NCBI GenBank assembly: GCA_003280345.1
Contig: QCFB01000008.1
Coordinates: 1-64,000, forward strand
Origin: Prochlorococcus sp. AG-363-A16
GTDB taxonomy: Bacteria; Cyanobacteriota; Cyanobacteriia; PCC-6307; Cyanobiaceae
Direction of reading: 5' to 3'
Length of the DNA stretch: 64,000 nucleotides
Both the position numbers and the translations under genes were made by a program. Position 1 is the stretch's first letter. Each line of letters begins with the position of its first letter. A model generated the notes under the pieces. That model was not told the DNA's origin, searched no databases, and was given only the letters and a program-made list of their open reading frames with translations. This document shows positions 52,969-62,532 of this stretch, piece after piece.

Positions 52969-54636
52969 ATGAGGTTTCCTTCTTCTACAAGTTCAATACC
53001 TTCAGGACCTTGGGATGTGGTTGTGATAGGTGCAGGTGCGGCTGGTTTAATGACTTGCCTAGAGTTGCCAGCGCATTTAAAGGTGCTGCTCTTAAATCGT
53101 AATACCAGTAGACGTTCATCAAGCAGATGGGCCCAGGGTGGCATTGCTGCAGTAACTCGACCTGACGACAGTATTGAGAGTCATGCAGATGACACTTTAA
53201 ATGCAGGCGCTGGTTTATGTGACGGAAATGCAGTGAGGATGCTGGTTGAACAAGCGCCTCATTGCGTTAGTCGCTTGCAAAGCCTTGGAATGGAGTTTGA
53301 TCGTGAGTCAGATCAACTTGCGACCACTCTTGAAGCTGCGCATAGTCATAGGCGAGTTTTGCATGTACAGGATCGTACTGGGCGTGCACTTGTTGAGGTT
53401 CTCCAAGATCAAGTTGAAATGCGACCCAATCTCATGCATCGACGTGGTGTGCGTGTTACTCAACTTTGGGTTGATGCCAATCGTTGTTGTGGAGTACAAG
53501 TTCTAGATGGTCCATTTCTGTATTGGGTTTCAGCTAGAGCAGTTGTCTTAGCAACCGGCGGGGGAGGACACTTATTTGCGAATACTACAAACCCAGCACA
53601 AGCCTGTGGAGAAGGCTTGGCTTTGGCTTGGCGGGCAGGAGCTGTAGTTGAGGATCTGGAATTTGTGCAATTTCATCCAACGGCATTAAAGCTTGATGGA
53701 GCTCCTTGTTTTTTGCTTACAGAAGCATTGCGAGGGGAAGGAGCTGTTTTGGTTGATTCCAATGGCAAAAGTCCTGTAAAGGATTTGCGCGGCTATGACT
53801 TGGCTCCAAGGGATCAAGTGAGTAGGGCTTTAGTTCAAGCTATGCAACTCCAACATGCAACTCATATGGGATTGAATCTCAAGCCAATTCAAAGTGTGCG
53901 AGCTGAGAAAAGATTTCCGAATATTCTTCATCGCTGTAGAGAACTTGGTTTAGATCCAATCAATAAGCCGATACCAGTGGCACCTGCAGCACATTATTGG
54001 ATGGGGGGAGTGGCTACTAATTTGCGAGCTGCCACCACACTTCCTGGCCTTTATGCAGTTGGAGAAGTTGCGTGTACTGGATTACATGGAGCCAATAGAC
54101 TTGCTAGTAATTCTTTAATGGAATGCTTGGTATTTGCAAAACAATTGGAAGCAATTGAATTAGGTCCTCAAAATAAGGCTTTAAGTACAATTAAGGATGA
54201 TGTTCCAACTAAGTATTCATTCTCTAAAAATGATATTGATAGTGAGAACTTAAAGAGGGCGATTGAAGATCTGCGCCAATTGTGTTGGCGCGAAGCAGGA
54301 GTGGCTCGCTCGGCACGGGGTATGAATCAAGCTCTTCGAGTAATTCGTGAAGATATTCAGCATTTAATGGATGAACCTATGATTCATTTAGTGAATAATC
54401 AGGAGTTAGGCAAATGCCATCAGTTTGATGACATTGGCCGGAGAGATTTAAATTTACTATTGGACTTAAGTAACCGCCAATTGACTAGCTCATTGCTTCT
54501 TGAAGCTTGTTTGTTTCGCCGTGAAAGTAGAGGAGGACATTTTAGGACAGATGCACCTTCAGCACTTCCTCACTGGAAATGCCATTCACGACAAAAATTC
54601 GGACAAAGCATGTCTACTCGCCCTGTAAAAACTTGA
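52969..54636 (+). CDS. nadB: L-aspartate oxidase
   Basis: Makes iminoaspartate from aspartate for NAD synthesis. The FAD fold starts VVVIGAGAAGLMTCLEL. Signatures include SSRWAQGGIAAV, HRRVLHVQDRTGRALVE, FHPTALKLDG, EALRGEGAVLVD and HYWMGGV, in family order. I use ATG 52969. TTG 52951 is less likely. 555 residues. nadA and nadC are not nearby. Confidence 0.96.
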   Translation: MRFPSSTSSIPSGPWDVVVIGAGAAGLMTCLELPAHLKVLLLNRNTSRRSSSRWAQGGIAAVTRPDDSIESHADDTLNAGAGLCDGNAVRMLVEQAPHCVSRLQSLGMEFDRESDQLATTLEAAHSHRRVLHVQDRTGRALVEVLQDQVEMRPNLMHRRGVRVTQLWVDANRCCGVQVLDGPFLYWVSARAVVLATGGGGHLFANTTNPAQACGEGLALAWRAGAVVEDLEFVQFHPTALKLDGAPCFLLTEALRGEGAVLVDSNGKSPVKDLRGYDLAPRDQVSRALVQAMQLQHATHMGLNLKPIQSVRAEKRFPNILHRCRELGLDPINKPIPVAPAAHYWMGGVATNLRAATTLPGLYAVGEVACTGLHGANRLASNSLMECLVFAKQLEAIELGPQNKALSTIKDDVPTKYSFSKNDIDSENLKRAIEDLRQLCWREAGVARSARGMNQALRVIREDIQHLMDEPMIHLVNNQELGKCHQFDDIGRRDLNLLLDLSNRQLTSSLLLEACLFRRESRGGHFRTDAPSALPHWKCHSRQKFGQSMSTRPVKT

Positions 54637-54645
54637 GGTCTTCCT

Positions 54646-55590
54646 TCAAAAATTATTAGCGTCTTGATAGCCACTCTGAATAGCTAATTCCTGTAAAGAT
54701 TGAATGCCTGATTCAATCTTTCCATTTATTTCCCAGGAAGGATAACCAGTGATTCCTTTCCTTTCACATAGAGAGCGTTGATTGTTTTTCCCATCTGCTG
54801 CGCATTCAATTATTGATAGTTCCCTAACAGCTTCTTTCCCAAATAATTCCTTTTGATCATGGCAATGTGGACACCAATATGCGCTATACATGACAGCTCC
54901 TTTTTCTTGCAAATGTCTTGCCAAAGAAATTGATGCAGGATTGCTTCTTGCCTTAACTGCTGGAGGAATACCTGGTTGAAGACTTAAAGAGTTATTTGCT
55001 TTATTTGGATTAGCAGATGATGCCCAAATGAGACCTCCTAATAACACAGCTAATGAGAGTAGAAATCCTCGAAAAAAAAGTTTTCCACGGTCATCCCATC
55101 CTCCCCCAATTAATGTCAAAATTAATATTGCAATTGAAATAAATGCAGATAACCAGCAAAAAAAGCAAAATGCTTTGATTCGAAATACCATTATCCCGAC
55201 TAGCAGGATACTGAAGGTAGCCATACTGCATGAGGTGAAAAATAGTCCCCACCAAGTGCGGTTTGAGAGATTGATTTTGTTTTCAGATAATCCCGGAAGT
55301 AGAGGCAATATTGCCATCAAAAGCACTGAGATATATGCAAGCAATCCCCAAAAAGATAAGGGACTTGAGAAGTTGTCACCTATTACTATTGTTCCCCAAG
55401 GACTAGAAAGAACTTTGTCGCAACCTTCTGCTCCGCCGGGACACGTAAGGGAGCCAATGAGGCCCCATCTATTTAAGGTAATAGAACCTGTATCTATTAC
55501 CCCTATTGTGGACAGTATGGCCATCGCGACTCTGATCCATTTGGACCCCTGATCTTGACGACGGCGACTTTTAAGGCGAGATGAACCCAT
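54646..55590 (-). CDS. VKOR domain fused to thioredoxin-like domain
   Basis: A disulfide-forming membrane protein: four to five helices with Cys pair in CPGGAEGCDKVLSSPWG, the CxxC CFFCWLSAF, and a C-terminal thioredoxin-like domain carrying CPHC (WCPHCHDQKELFG). In cyanobacteria this fusion oxidises lumenal or periplasmic thiols using quinone. 314 residues, ATG at 55590. It is divergent from rimO. Confidence 0.95.
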   Translation of the reverse strand: MGSSRLKSRRRQDQGSKWIRVAMAILSTIGVIDTGSITLNRWGLIGSLTCPGGAEGCDKVLSSPWGTIVIGDNFSSPLSFWGLLAYISVLLMAILPLLPGLSENKINLSNRTWWGLFFTSCSMATFSILLVGIMVFRIKAFCFFCWLSAFISIAILILTLIGGGWDDRGKLFFRGFLLSLAVLLGGLIWASSANPNKANNSLSLQPGIPPAVKARSNPASISLARHLQEKGAVMYSAYWCPHCHDQKELFGKEAVRELSIIECAADGKNNQRSLCERKGITGYPSWEINGKIESGIQSLQELAIQSGYQDANNF

Positions 55591-55663
55591 TGACTAAGAA
55601 GAGATTTTGTAATTCTGACAGTTTTGGCATCGCCAGTCTGCTATCTAATGTAAATAAAGGCAC

Positions 55664-57061
55664 ATGCCTTCAAAAATGATCATGCATCAGTTTCAAGATG
55701 GCATGCAAGTGAAAGGAAGAACCTTTATTCAAGGCAAACCATCAGTTGCCTTTGCTCATTTGGGATGCGAAAAAAACCGAGTTGATACTGAGCATATGAT
55801 TGGCTTGTTGAGTGAAGCTGGTTATTCCGTAAGTAGTAATGAAGATGATGCAGAAGTTGTTGTAGTTAACACATGTAGCTTTATTCAAGATGCTAGGGAA
55901 GAGTCTGTTCGTACTTTGGTGGGATTGGCAGATAAGGGAAAACAATTGATAATTGCTGGTTGCTTGGCGCAACATTTTGAGAAAGAATTATTGGATTCTT
56001 TGCCAGAGGCAAAGGCGATTGTTGGTACAGGTGATTATCAACATATTGTTGAGGTTCTCAAACGTGTTGAAGAAGGTGAAAGAGTTAACCAGGTCAGCAA
56101 AGAGCCGACATTTGTTGCTGATGAAAACTTGCCTAGACGAAGAACAACTGGGAAGGCAGTTGCATTCTTAAAAGTTGCTGAGGGTTGTAACTACCGATGC
56201 GCATTTTGTATTATTCCAAAGCTTCGAGGTGATCAACGAAGTCGTCCTATTGAGTCAATAGTTGCTGAAGCTCAACAACTTGCTTTAGAAGGTGTAAAAG
56301 AGCTCATCCTGATTAGCCAAATAACTACCAATTATGGATTAGATCTATATGGAAGCCCTTCTCTTGCGAAGCTTCTTAGAGCTCTTGGCGAGGTCAATAT
56401 TCCGTGGATTCGTGTTCATTATGCTTACCCCACAGGTTTAACTTCAGAGGTGCTTGCTGCATATAAAGAAGTGCCCAATGTTTTGCCATATCTTGATCTT
56501 CCTTTGCAGCATAGTCACCCTGATGTGCTTAAGGCGATGAATAGACCCTGGCAAGCTGATGTGAATACTATGGTCCTTGACAGAATTCGCAACCAGCTTC
56601 CTGAGGCTGTTTTGCGAACTACCTTAATTGTTGGTTTTCCAGGAGAAACAGAAGAGCATTTCGAACACCTTGCTTCTTTTATTGAGCATCAGAGTTTTGA
56701 TCATGTTGGTGTTTTTACTTTCTCTGCTGAAGAAGGGACCCAAGCTGCGAGTTTGCCGTGCGATGTAACTGCAGAGATTGCGCAAGCGAGAAAAGATAAA
56801 CTGGTAGCTATTCAACAACCAATTGCGGCGGAAAAAAATCGAAATTGTGTTGGACATACTGTAGATGTATTAATTGAGAAAAAAAATCTTCAAACAGGTG
56901 AGATGATTGGACGCAGTGCTCGTTTTGCGCCAGAAGTAGATGGAGAAGTATTTTTGCAGCCAGCTCCAGATGGCTTGAAAGTTAATCCTGGGATGATTGT
57001 TCCAGCAATTATTACAAGCGCTGATTTATATGACCTAAACGGCAAAATTGTTCGAAGTTGA
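55664..57061 (+). CDS. rimO: Ribosomal protein S12 methylthiotransferase RimO
   Basis: Adds a methylthio group to Asp of ribosomal protein S12. The N-terminal Fe-S site includes [24 protein letters not shown] and AGCLAQHF; the radical-SAM motif is [15 protein letters not shown]; the C-terminal TRAM domain ends the chain ([20 protein letters not shown]). 465 residues. ATG at 55664 with two later Met nearby. A hairpin downstream (57155-57172) may terminate it. Confidence 0.97.
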   Translation: MPSKMIMHQFQDGMQVKGRTFIQGKPSVAFAHLGCEKNRVDTEHMIGLLSEAGYSVSSNEDDAEVVVVNTCSFIQDAREESVRTLVGLADKGKQLIIAGCLAQHFEKELLDSLPEAKAIVGTGDYQHIVEVLKRVEEGERVNQVSKEPTFVADENLPRRRTTGKAVAFLKVAEGCNYRCAFCIIPKLRGDQRSRPIESIVAEAQQLALEGVKELILISQITTNYGLDLYGSPSLAKLLRALGEVNIPWIRVHYAYPTGLTSEVLAAYKEVPNVLPYLDLPLQHSHPDVLKAMNRPWQADVNTMVLDRIRNQLPEAVLRTTLIVGFPGETEEHFEHLASFIEHQSFDHVGVFTFSAEEGTQAASLPCDVTAEIAQARKDKLVAIQQPIAAEKNRNCVGHTVDVLIEKKNLQTGEMIGRSARFAPEVDGEVFLQPAPDGLKVNPGMIVPAIITSADLYDLNGKIVRS

Positions 57062-57154
57062 ATCTATTGCTAATGGCATTAGAAGTGAATATTGATCAAG
57101 CATATTTAACTAACTAATTTTTCCAGTGTCCAGGCAAATTTAGCGCAGTAGTTG

Positions 57155-57172
57155 ATGCTGGAATGCCAGCAT
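57155..57172. terminator. Hairpin after rimO (possible terminator)
   Basis: ATGCTGG-AATG-CCAGCAT forms a perfect 7-bp stem with 4-nt loop, GC-balanced. No T-run follows closely, so intrinsic termination is not certain. It sits 93 bases after the rimO stop and before the convergent petL-like gene. Confidence 0.4.
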
Positions 57173-57199
57173 TAGAGAAATTAATCGAATGGCAGCAAA

Positions 57200-57292
57200 T
57201 TAGATTAATTTGAAGGCTCTAAGCAGTTTGTTGAGGGCGATTGCTGTGCCCAGACCAATACCCACAATCGCAAGATAAAAAATGATTCCCAT
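57200..57292 (-). CDS. petL: Probable cytochrome b6f subunit PetL
   Basis: 30 residues: MGIIFYLAIVGIGLGTAIAL, then NKLLRAFKLI, a single transmembrane helix with a basic end. Length and the KLI terminus resemble picocyanobacterial PetL, a peripheral helix of cytochrome b6f. Such tiny proteins are hard to separate from other one-helix subunits, so the call is moderate. ATG at 57292. It lies 83 bp from the DUF4346 gene on the same strand. Confidence 0.6.
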   Translation of the reverse strand: MGIIFYLAIVGIGLGTAIALNKLLRAFKLI

Positions 57293-57375
57293 CTTAAAAT
57301 TAAGTTTGCCTAACTATTAGATCAGATCATTTGACTATTTAGTCTTTCTCGGCAGAAAAAATAATTTTTTTGGCA

Positions 57376-57777
57376 TTAATCCTGAACGTAGGGAGTTGCT
57401 GTGAGCAAGCACTCTTCTGCCTTTTGGAGCTCTCTGCCCAGGTATAGGGCATGATCGAATCGACTGAGAGGAATTGGTCCACTACCTTCTGTGATCTTGA
57501 TTCCAATTTCTTTTGCACTGCGACCTTTAAAGATTTTTGTTGGGGTCCTCATTACACTATTACTACAGTCAATAGGTTTGCCAGTATCTGGATCGGTTGC
57601 GAGGCCAGCATCATCAATATCATTGGTGTAATGCTCGACTACAAGTTCTTTTGTTAATTGGTTTAACTTGATCAGAAAATATCCACTTGGATCTAGTTCA
57701 ATGAACCTTTTAGAAAGCTCATCATCTAGAACTTGAATTGCTTTGGTGGTTTCGTTTTTGATGATGTTATTAATCAT
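57376..57777 (-). CDS. DUF4346 family protein
   Basis: 133 residues. GYFLIKLNQLTKELVVEHYT and the C-terminal HALYLGRELQKAEECLL match the DUF4346 domain, known in cyanobacteria and some archaea where it sometimes is fused with dihydropteroate synthase-like proteins. Function is unknown. ATG at 57777. It follows the DUF482 gene by 16 bp on the same strand. Confidence 0.8.
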   Translation of the reverse strand: MINNIIKNETTKAIQVLDDELSKRFIELDPSGYFLIKLNQLTKELVVEHYTNDIDDAGLATDPDTGKPIDCSNSVMRTPTKIFKGRSAKEIGIKITEGSGPIPLSRFDHALYLGRELQKAEECLLTATPYVQD

Positions 57778-57793
57778 CTCTTTAGGTTAAAAA

Positions 57794-58975
57794 TTAGAGG
57801 GTTGGACCATTGATTTTAAAAGGCAATTCATTATTTTCTGCTTCTATTTGATTAATCATAAATTTGTTTGCTTTTGGAAGCCACTGCTTAATCATCTCAC
57901 TCATTGTTTTGTCATACCACCTATGCAGACTTGCATGTTCTTTAGCTAGGAACCCCCTTCTTTGTTTATGATTGCCCCCAGCACCCGGATCAAAACTTTT
58001 TATTTTATTGTCTAACGCCCAGGAGATAGGGGAGTAATAACAGACTTCAAAATGAAGATAGTCGATTTCTTCTTTGCTGCCCCAGTATCGACCCCAAAGC
58101 ATGTCCCCATCTGTAACACATAAAGACATAGCTATGGGATCTTTTGAATCTAAACGATGTGCATTAAATAATATAATGTTATTTCTTTGCTTTGGATTTG
58201 CAAGTTCCTCGAAGAATGATTTAGATAGGTATTTGCTGCCCCATGGTCCCCAACGTGCGCAATGATTCTCATACAAATCATACATACAGTTCAAAATATC
58301 TTTATCAATTTCCATACCTGTTAGAGCAGAAATCTTGATCCCTGATTTTTGTATATATTGCCTTTCTCTTTTGATATTTCTTCGTTGATTTGAATTGAAA
58401 CTATTAAGATAATCTGAGAAATCTTTTTTCTCTTCAGCTAGCCAGAGGCTCTGCTTGTTTAGCCAAGTTGAGCACCCTGCATCTTCAGCGAGAGGACGCC
58501 AAATTGGGTCAACATACAAAAAGTTACAGCTAAGAATTCCATTTTCTTGAGCAAATTGATCGATTATTTGCATCATCAATTGAGTTAATTTTGCTTTGTC
58601 TTGGCCTGACTTGAAGAAAAATCGATATCCCTCTACTGGGCTTAGAGGACTCATCCCAAGAAGTTTTGGATAATAGTTAAGTCCTAGATCATTTGCTAAT
58701 TGTGCGAAGGCCTGATCAAAGACAAATTCACCAAAACTATGACTTTTAAGATATAAAGGAGCAATTGCTATCGGGTAGTTATCGCTCCACAAAGCTAAGT
58801 GTAGAGGTTGCCAACCTTTTTCAGAATAGATTGATTCTGACTTCTCTAGTGATTTAAGCCACTCCCATTTATAGAAAGGAATGACTCCTTCTCCAGCTAA
58901 TTCCTGCCATTGATACTCAGGAATTTCTTCTATTGATTGGTGCCAGCGGATATTGATGCGGGCCACGTTATTCAA
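57794..58975 (-). CDS. DUF482/peptidogalycan-type acyltransferase-like protein
   Basis: 393 residues with a FemAB/GNAT-like fold by family: LAGEGVIPFYKWEWLKSLE near the N-terminus, NQRRNIKRERQYIQKSGIKI, FDPGAGGNHKQRRGFLAKE near the C-terminus. Members (COG3146) are thought to transfer acyl or aminoacyl groups, perhaps in envelope biosynthesis. No experimental role is known to me. TTG at 58975; GTG at 58966 is possible. Confidence 0.85.
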   Translation of the reverse strand: MNNVARINIRWHQSIEEIPEYQWQELAGEGVIPFYKWEWLKSLEKSESIYSEKGWQPLHLALWSDNYPIAIAPLYLKSHSFGEFVFDQAFAQLANDLGLNYYPKLLGMSPLSPVEGYRFFFKSGQDKAKLTQLMMQIIDQFAQENGILSCNFLYVDPIWRPLAEDAGCSTWLNKQSLWLAEEKKDFSDYLNSFNSNQRRNIKRERQYIQKSGIKISALTGMEIDKDILNCMYDLYENHCARWGPWGSKYLSKSFFEELANPKQRNNIILFNAHRLDSKDPIAMSLCVTDGDMLWGRYWGSKEEIDYLHFEVCYYSPISWALDNKIKSFDPGAGGNHKQRRGFLAKEHASLHRWYDKTMSEMIKQWLPKANKFMINQIEAENNELPFKINGPTL

Positions 58976-59049
58976 ATGTGTAAGATTGATGAATAGTCAT
59001 AATTGATAGGTTGATTTTAGATTGGGATTTAGAGAGAATTTATCTATTA

Positions 59050-59739
59050 TTAATACAAGGTATTTAAAGATCTTTTTCTAAGATATTTTAGCATTAATTC
59101 ATTGTTACTTAGGCGCTTGATTGAGTTTATAATCCAGGCATTTGGATTGCTTAATTCAACAGGTAAATTATTGATTTCATTTGGAATCCACGAATATTTT
59201 CCTCCAAGAAGTTTAGGAGTGAGAGTAAGTTGTAACTCATCTATTTGGTCTTCTTTTAACAATGAGCCTATTAATTGAGCTCCACCAAGAACTAATAGGC
59301 GTGAGATCCCTGCGTCTGTTAGTTGAGGCAAAGTTTCTGACCATTTTTCTTTCATAATTAATTCACGGTCAAATCCATATGTAGGAGAAGGACTTTTTTG
59401 TAATTTTTTTGGACTCAGTAGCCATCGATGAATTGGGGCATGAAAAAAAGGCCAATCTGTGCAGAAATCCTTGCGAGTACTTATTACCATTGCAATTGGT
59501 TGTTCAGATCGCCCTTCAATAGTCCTTTTTTTTATCAATTCAGGTTCACGAATCAAACAAGTGTTGCGATGTATACGCAATGTTCTCCCTCCAAGGAGAG
59601 TTATATCTGACCAAGCCAGTGCCTCCTCTAAAACATATCGGTCTCCTTCTCCTCCTAATGGGGTTTTACCTCCATGCGCTAGAGCTAGTCGACCATCAAG
59701 GCTGATCGCCAAAACAAGACGAGTCCATGGCTTTTTCAA
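59050..59739 (-). CDS. RibD C-terminal-type pteridine/pyrimidine reductase
   Basis: 229 residues with VLAISLDGRLALAHG at the start, DITLLGGRTLRIHR and LLVLGGAQLIGSLLKEDQID, the dihydrofolate-reductase-like fold of RibD_C. There is no deaminase domain, so it is a free reductase. It is 7 bp downstream of the PTPS gene, which suggests a pterin or folate substrate rather than riboflavin. TTG at 59739. The role is inference. Confidence 0.85.
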   Translation of the reverse strand: MKKPWTRLVLAISLDGRLALAHGGKTPLGGEGDRYVLEEALAWSDITLLGGRTLRIHRNTCLIREPELIKKRTIEGRSEQPIAMVISTRKDFCTDWPFFHAPIHRWLLSPKKLQKSPSPTYGFDRELIMKEKWSETLPQLTDAGISRLLVLGGAQLIGSLLKEDQIDELQLTLTPKLLGGKYSWIPNEINNLPVELSNPNAWIINSIKRLSNNELMLKYLRKRSLNTLY

Positions 59740-59746
59740 AGGGACT

Positions 59747-60667
59747 TTAGTGAATGGTCATAGTTTGGAGCTTTTGTGGTAATTCACCTAAGAGTGGTGT
59801 CTCGGCATAAACCTCAGCAGAATTGTTTGGACTTTCTTGAAGACGAACTTTGTGCAAGTTTGCTCCAATTTTTTTTATAGGTTGTTTAAGACGATCGTTA
59901 ATGTGGAGAGCAATATTTTCTGCAGTAGGCACACATTCCGAAAAATAAGGTATGTCCTTATTTAGGAATGTGTGATCAAAGGGCTCTGTAACCAAATCTT
60001 GGATTAATTGATTGATTTTGGATAGGTCACAAAGCATGCCTGTGCGTTTATCAATTGCTCCACGAATGGTGATATCTACGAGGTAGTTGTGCCCATGTCC
60101 GTTGGGCCTTGCACACTTCCCATAGATCTTTTCATTTTCTTCTTGGCTCAGTTCCTCTCTTGCTAAGCGATGCGCAGCAGCAAAATGAGTGCGAATGGTT
60201 AAGTAGGCATCCATAGCATTTCCTAAATAGTCGGCCCAAAGGTTTGGTTGTTCATACAGGCGAAGTCCCACAAGAGGTAAAAGGGGTTTTAGACGAGTCC
60301 AAATAATTCTGGCAAGAGCTTCTGTAGTTGGTAAGCATCCATTAGGTTGCGAGAGATCAAATTCTGGCCATGCTTCATTTAGAAAACGAAAGTCCAGTTG
60401 ACTTGTAATCTCTTCGTGGATCGCATGCTTAACATTTGAGAGGTTTAAAACCATGCCATCTGCATTTAGTTCTCCAATCATTGAGACAATCAACTCATAG
60501 TTATGTCCATGTCCAGGAGTAATTGCACATGATCCAAATTGAGCATGGTTGTCTGCGGGTGACAACTCAGGAAGCCAGTAAAGATGACTTGCACTGAAAC
60601 AAGCTCTCCTATTGATGACACAGCATCGACCCTCCCCATGCCGTGCCTGCGTTTGGATTTCAGTCAT
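59747..60667 (-). CDS. Tandem 6-pyruvoyl-tetrahydropterin-synthase-like protein
   Basis: 306 residues, two T-fold repeats. Each has a Cys-containing zinc and catalytic motif: CAITPGHGHNYEL in the first half and CARPNGHGHNYLV in the second, resembling the eukaryotic PTPS CxxPxGHGHNY pattern rather than E. coli QueD CxxxHGH. Zn ligand His appear in SASHLYW and AAAHRLA. Most PTPS are about 120-150 residues, so this is a duplication-fusion. It converts dihydroneopterin triphosphate or a relative. ATG at 60667. Confidence 0.92.
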   Translation of the reverse strand: MTEIQTQARHGEGRCCVINRRACFSASHLYWLPELSPADNHAQFGSCAITPGHGHNYELIVSMIGELNADGMVLNLSNVKHAIHEEITSQLDFRFLNEAWPEFDLSQPNGCLPTTEALARIIWTRLKPLLPLVGLRLYEQPNLWADYLGNAMDAYLTIRTHFAAAHRLAREELSQEENEKIYGKCARPNGHGHNYLVDITIRGAIDKRTGMLCDLSKINQLIQDLVTEPFDHTFLNKDIPYFSECVPTAENIALHINDRLKQPIKKIGANLHKVRLQESPNNSAEVYAETPLLGELPQKLQTMTIH

Positions 60668-60719
60668 GGCACGTTTATATCCATTTTTATATTAATTAGC
60701 TCTACTCCCTTTTGCTGTT

Positions 60720-61316
60720 ATGAATAATTCTGATCATGCACATCCCCTTAAGCAGAGGTTAGGTGGGCGAAACTTGTATTTGATAGGCATGATGGGCTGC
60801 GGTAAGAGTCTTACAGGCCCATCATTAGCTAAGAAGCTTTCCTATGGTTTTGTTGATACAGATGCAGTGATTGAACAGGCTTGTCAAAGGTCAATTATGC
60901 AAATTTTTGAAGAGGAAAGTGAAAACAGTTTTAGGGATATTGAAACTAAGGTTCTCAAGGAAATTGGTCGACGCCATTCTCTTGTGGTCGCTACAGGTGG
61001 CGGTGTTGTAACGCGATCAGAAAACTGGGGCGTACTTCATCAGGGCATTGTGATTTGGATTGATCCAGGTCGCAATCAACTAATTGAAAGATTGCATTCT
61101 GATCAAAATAAAAGACCTTTGCTAATGAATAGTGATCCATTAGCTTCTTTTGATGCTTTGTTGATAGCTAGAGAGCCGCTTTATATGGAGGCTGATTTAC
61201 GAGTATTGGTTAATGAGGAAACACCTGAGGAAGTGGCTATGAAAATTCTTGTTGGTTTGCCTGCAATAATTCATGATCCGAAGGGTTCAACCTCACAGCA
61301 AACCATTGAACGGTAA
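60720..61316 (+). CDS. aroK: Shikimate kinase
   Basis: Phosphorylates shikimate in aromatic amino-acid synthesis. Walker A is [11 protein letters not shown] (about residues 24-34), VDTDAVIEQ binds Mg2+, FRDIETKVL and ATGGGVVTR bind shikimate, and the lid is NKRPLL. 198 residues. ATG at 60720. The gene ends 80 bp inside the opposite-strand CRR7 gene. Confidence 0.96.
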   Translation: MNNSDHAHPLKQRLGGRNLYLIGMMGCGKSLTGPSLAKKLSYGFVDTDAVIEQACQRSIMQIFEEESENSFRDIETKVLKEIGRRHSLVVATGGGVVTRSENWGVLHQGIVIWIDPGRNQLIERLHSDQNKRPLLMNSDPLASFDALLIAREPLYMEADLRVLVNEETPEEVAMKILVGLPAIIHDPKGSTSQQTIER

Positions 61317-61533
61317 ATCCAGGCTGAATTTCTAAATCGCATGCCGTATCTATTAAGCGATTAGCAGCATCTTTAGTTGATGGTTGATCTTGAAGATCTT
61401 GTGGCAGGTTACTTAGTTTTTTTAACCAAGTTTCTAGCCATTTTAAAGTTTCTTCTGAAGTTAGAAATCTCTCCGGTTTGCCTGGTTCAAGTACAACGTA
61501 ATCATCGCATTCATAGATTAATGGATTTGACAT
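61237..61533 (-). CDS. CRR7-type NDH-1 assembly protein
   Basis: 98 residues. [21 protein letters not shown] and [11 protein letters not shown] resemble the chlororespiratory reduction 7 family, needed for NAD(P)H dehydrogenase assembly in chloroplasts. It is conserved in cyanobacteria. ATG at 61533. Its last 27 codons overlap the aroK 3' end; the C-terminal [14 protein letters not shown] region lies partly near that overlap. Confidence 0.75.
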   Translation of the reverse strand: MSNPLIYECDDYVVLEPGKPERFLTSEETLKWLETWLKKLSNLPQDLQDQPSTKDAANRLIDTACDLEIQPGFTVQWFAVRLNPSDHELLQANQQEFS

Positions 61534-61539
61534 TTTTGA

Positions 61540-62265
61540 TTAAATTGCAGTTGGTTTAGCTTGAAATAGAGACTTTTCTAGTTGATCTCTCCATTGGAAT
61601 AGCGACTGTAATTGAGGGTGATCACTTAGCCCTTGACAACCTTTGCCCTTTAATTGTGCCCCTGATGATTTTGGGAAACGAATCAGTGACAATTGAGCGG
61701 CAATAGCTATATCAGCAACAGTTAGTGCGTTCCCAATTACCCATTGATTAGCTTTAACTAGGTGGGCTACTTCTACAAGACTTTTAAGGAGTTTTGCACC
61801 TTCTTCTTTGTTTAGGAACTGGGAAAGGCTACTCACTATTTCATAGGGAAAATCCCTCATAAATTTTTGAAATGGGCGAGGTAATTCTGTTGGGAGGAGA
61901 GCAGCACGTAACTCAGGATTGATTGCTGCAGCATGAATCAAGGCTTTTCTTCCTGCACTTGCCAGAGTTGTGTCTGCCCAATTTTCTAAAAGATGAACTT
62001 GAGCGACTTCTTTAGGGTCATCAGGCAAAAGCCTGGGATTTGGGTATTTGTTATCCAAGTAGCGAACAATTACGCTTGAATCAGTAAGAACCGTGTCTCC
62101 ATCCACTAGGACTGGGAGCTGACGTTGCCCTGATAATCGAAAGATTGATACTTGACCAACACCAGGTGTTATTTCAATTACTCTATAAGGAAGCTTTTTC
62201 GCTTCTAAGGCCATTCTTACCTTGAGGCAAAATGGTGAATGGCGGAATTGATTTAGTTCCAACAT
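61540..62265 (-). CDS. Glutathione-S-transferase-like protein
   Basis: Thioredoxin-fold N-terminal domain MLELNQFRHSPFCLKVRMAL with SPFC at the active site, then GDTVLTDSSVIVRYLDNKYP, and a helical C-terminal domain with VIGNALTVADIAIAAQLSLI. 241 residues from ATG 62265. A longer frame to 62343 adds 26 residues that look non-coding and overlap DUF751. The substrate and whether it binds glutathione are unknown. Confidence 0.88.
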   Translation of the reverse strand: MLELNQFRHSPFCLKVRMALEAKKLPYRVIEITPGVGQVSIFRLSGQRQLPVLVDGDTVLTDSSVIVRYLDNKYPNPRLLPDDPKEVAQVHLLENWADTTLASAGRKALIHAAAINPELRAALLPTELPRPFQKFMRDFPYEIVSSLSQFLNKEEGAKLLKSLVEVAHLVKANQWVIGNALTVADIAIAAQLSLIRFPKSSGAQLKGKGCQGLSDHPQLQSLFQWRDQLEKSLFQAKPTAI

Positions 62266-62323
62266 GGTATGCCGTCTCCTCAGAGAGGCAGAGTAGCCAG
62301 CAAAGTCAACAGCAGCTAGTGCA

Positions 62324-62530
62324 ATGGGTGAGTTTTTTTCCAATGTTTCTCGTTATCCCAAATACCTCATAACAATCATTCTTGGAGTGTTTACAGCTCT
62401 CCTAGAACCTTTGATTCGTCGTAGTAGTAATCCCTGGACAGCTGTTGCTCTGATTGGAGCCTTAATTAGTGGTCTTATCACCCTTGCTTTTGTTTTAAGA
62501 GCAATGGTTTTTCCAACACCTTTTGCATAG
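62324..62530 (+). CDS. ycf33: DUF751/Ycf33 family protein
   Basis: 68 residues with two hydrophobic segments: [19 protein letters not shown] and [20 protein letters not shown]. Matches the DUF751 (Ycf33) family of cyanobacteria and plastids, unknown function. ATG at 62324. The next gene starts 2 bp after its stop. Confidence 0.85.
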   Translation: MGEFFSNVSRYPKYLITIILGVFTALLEPLIRRSSNPWTAVALIGALISGLITLAFVLRAMVFPTPFA

Positions 62531-62532
62531 TC

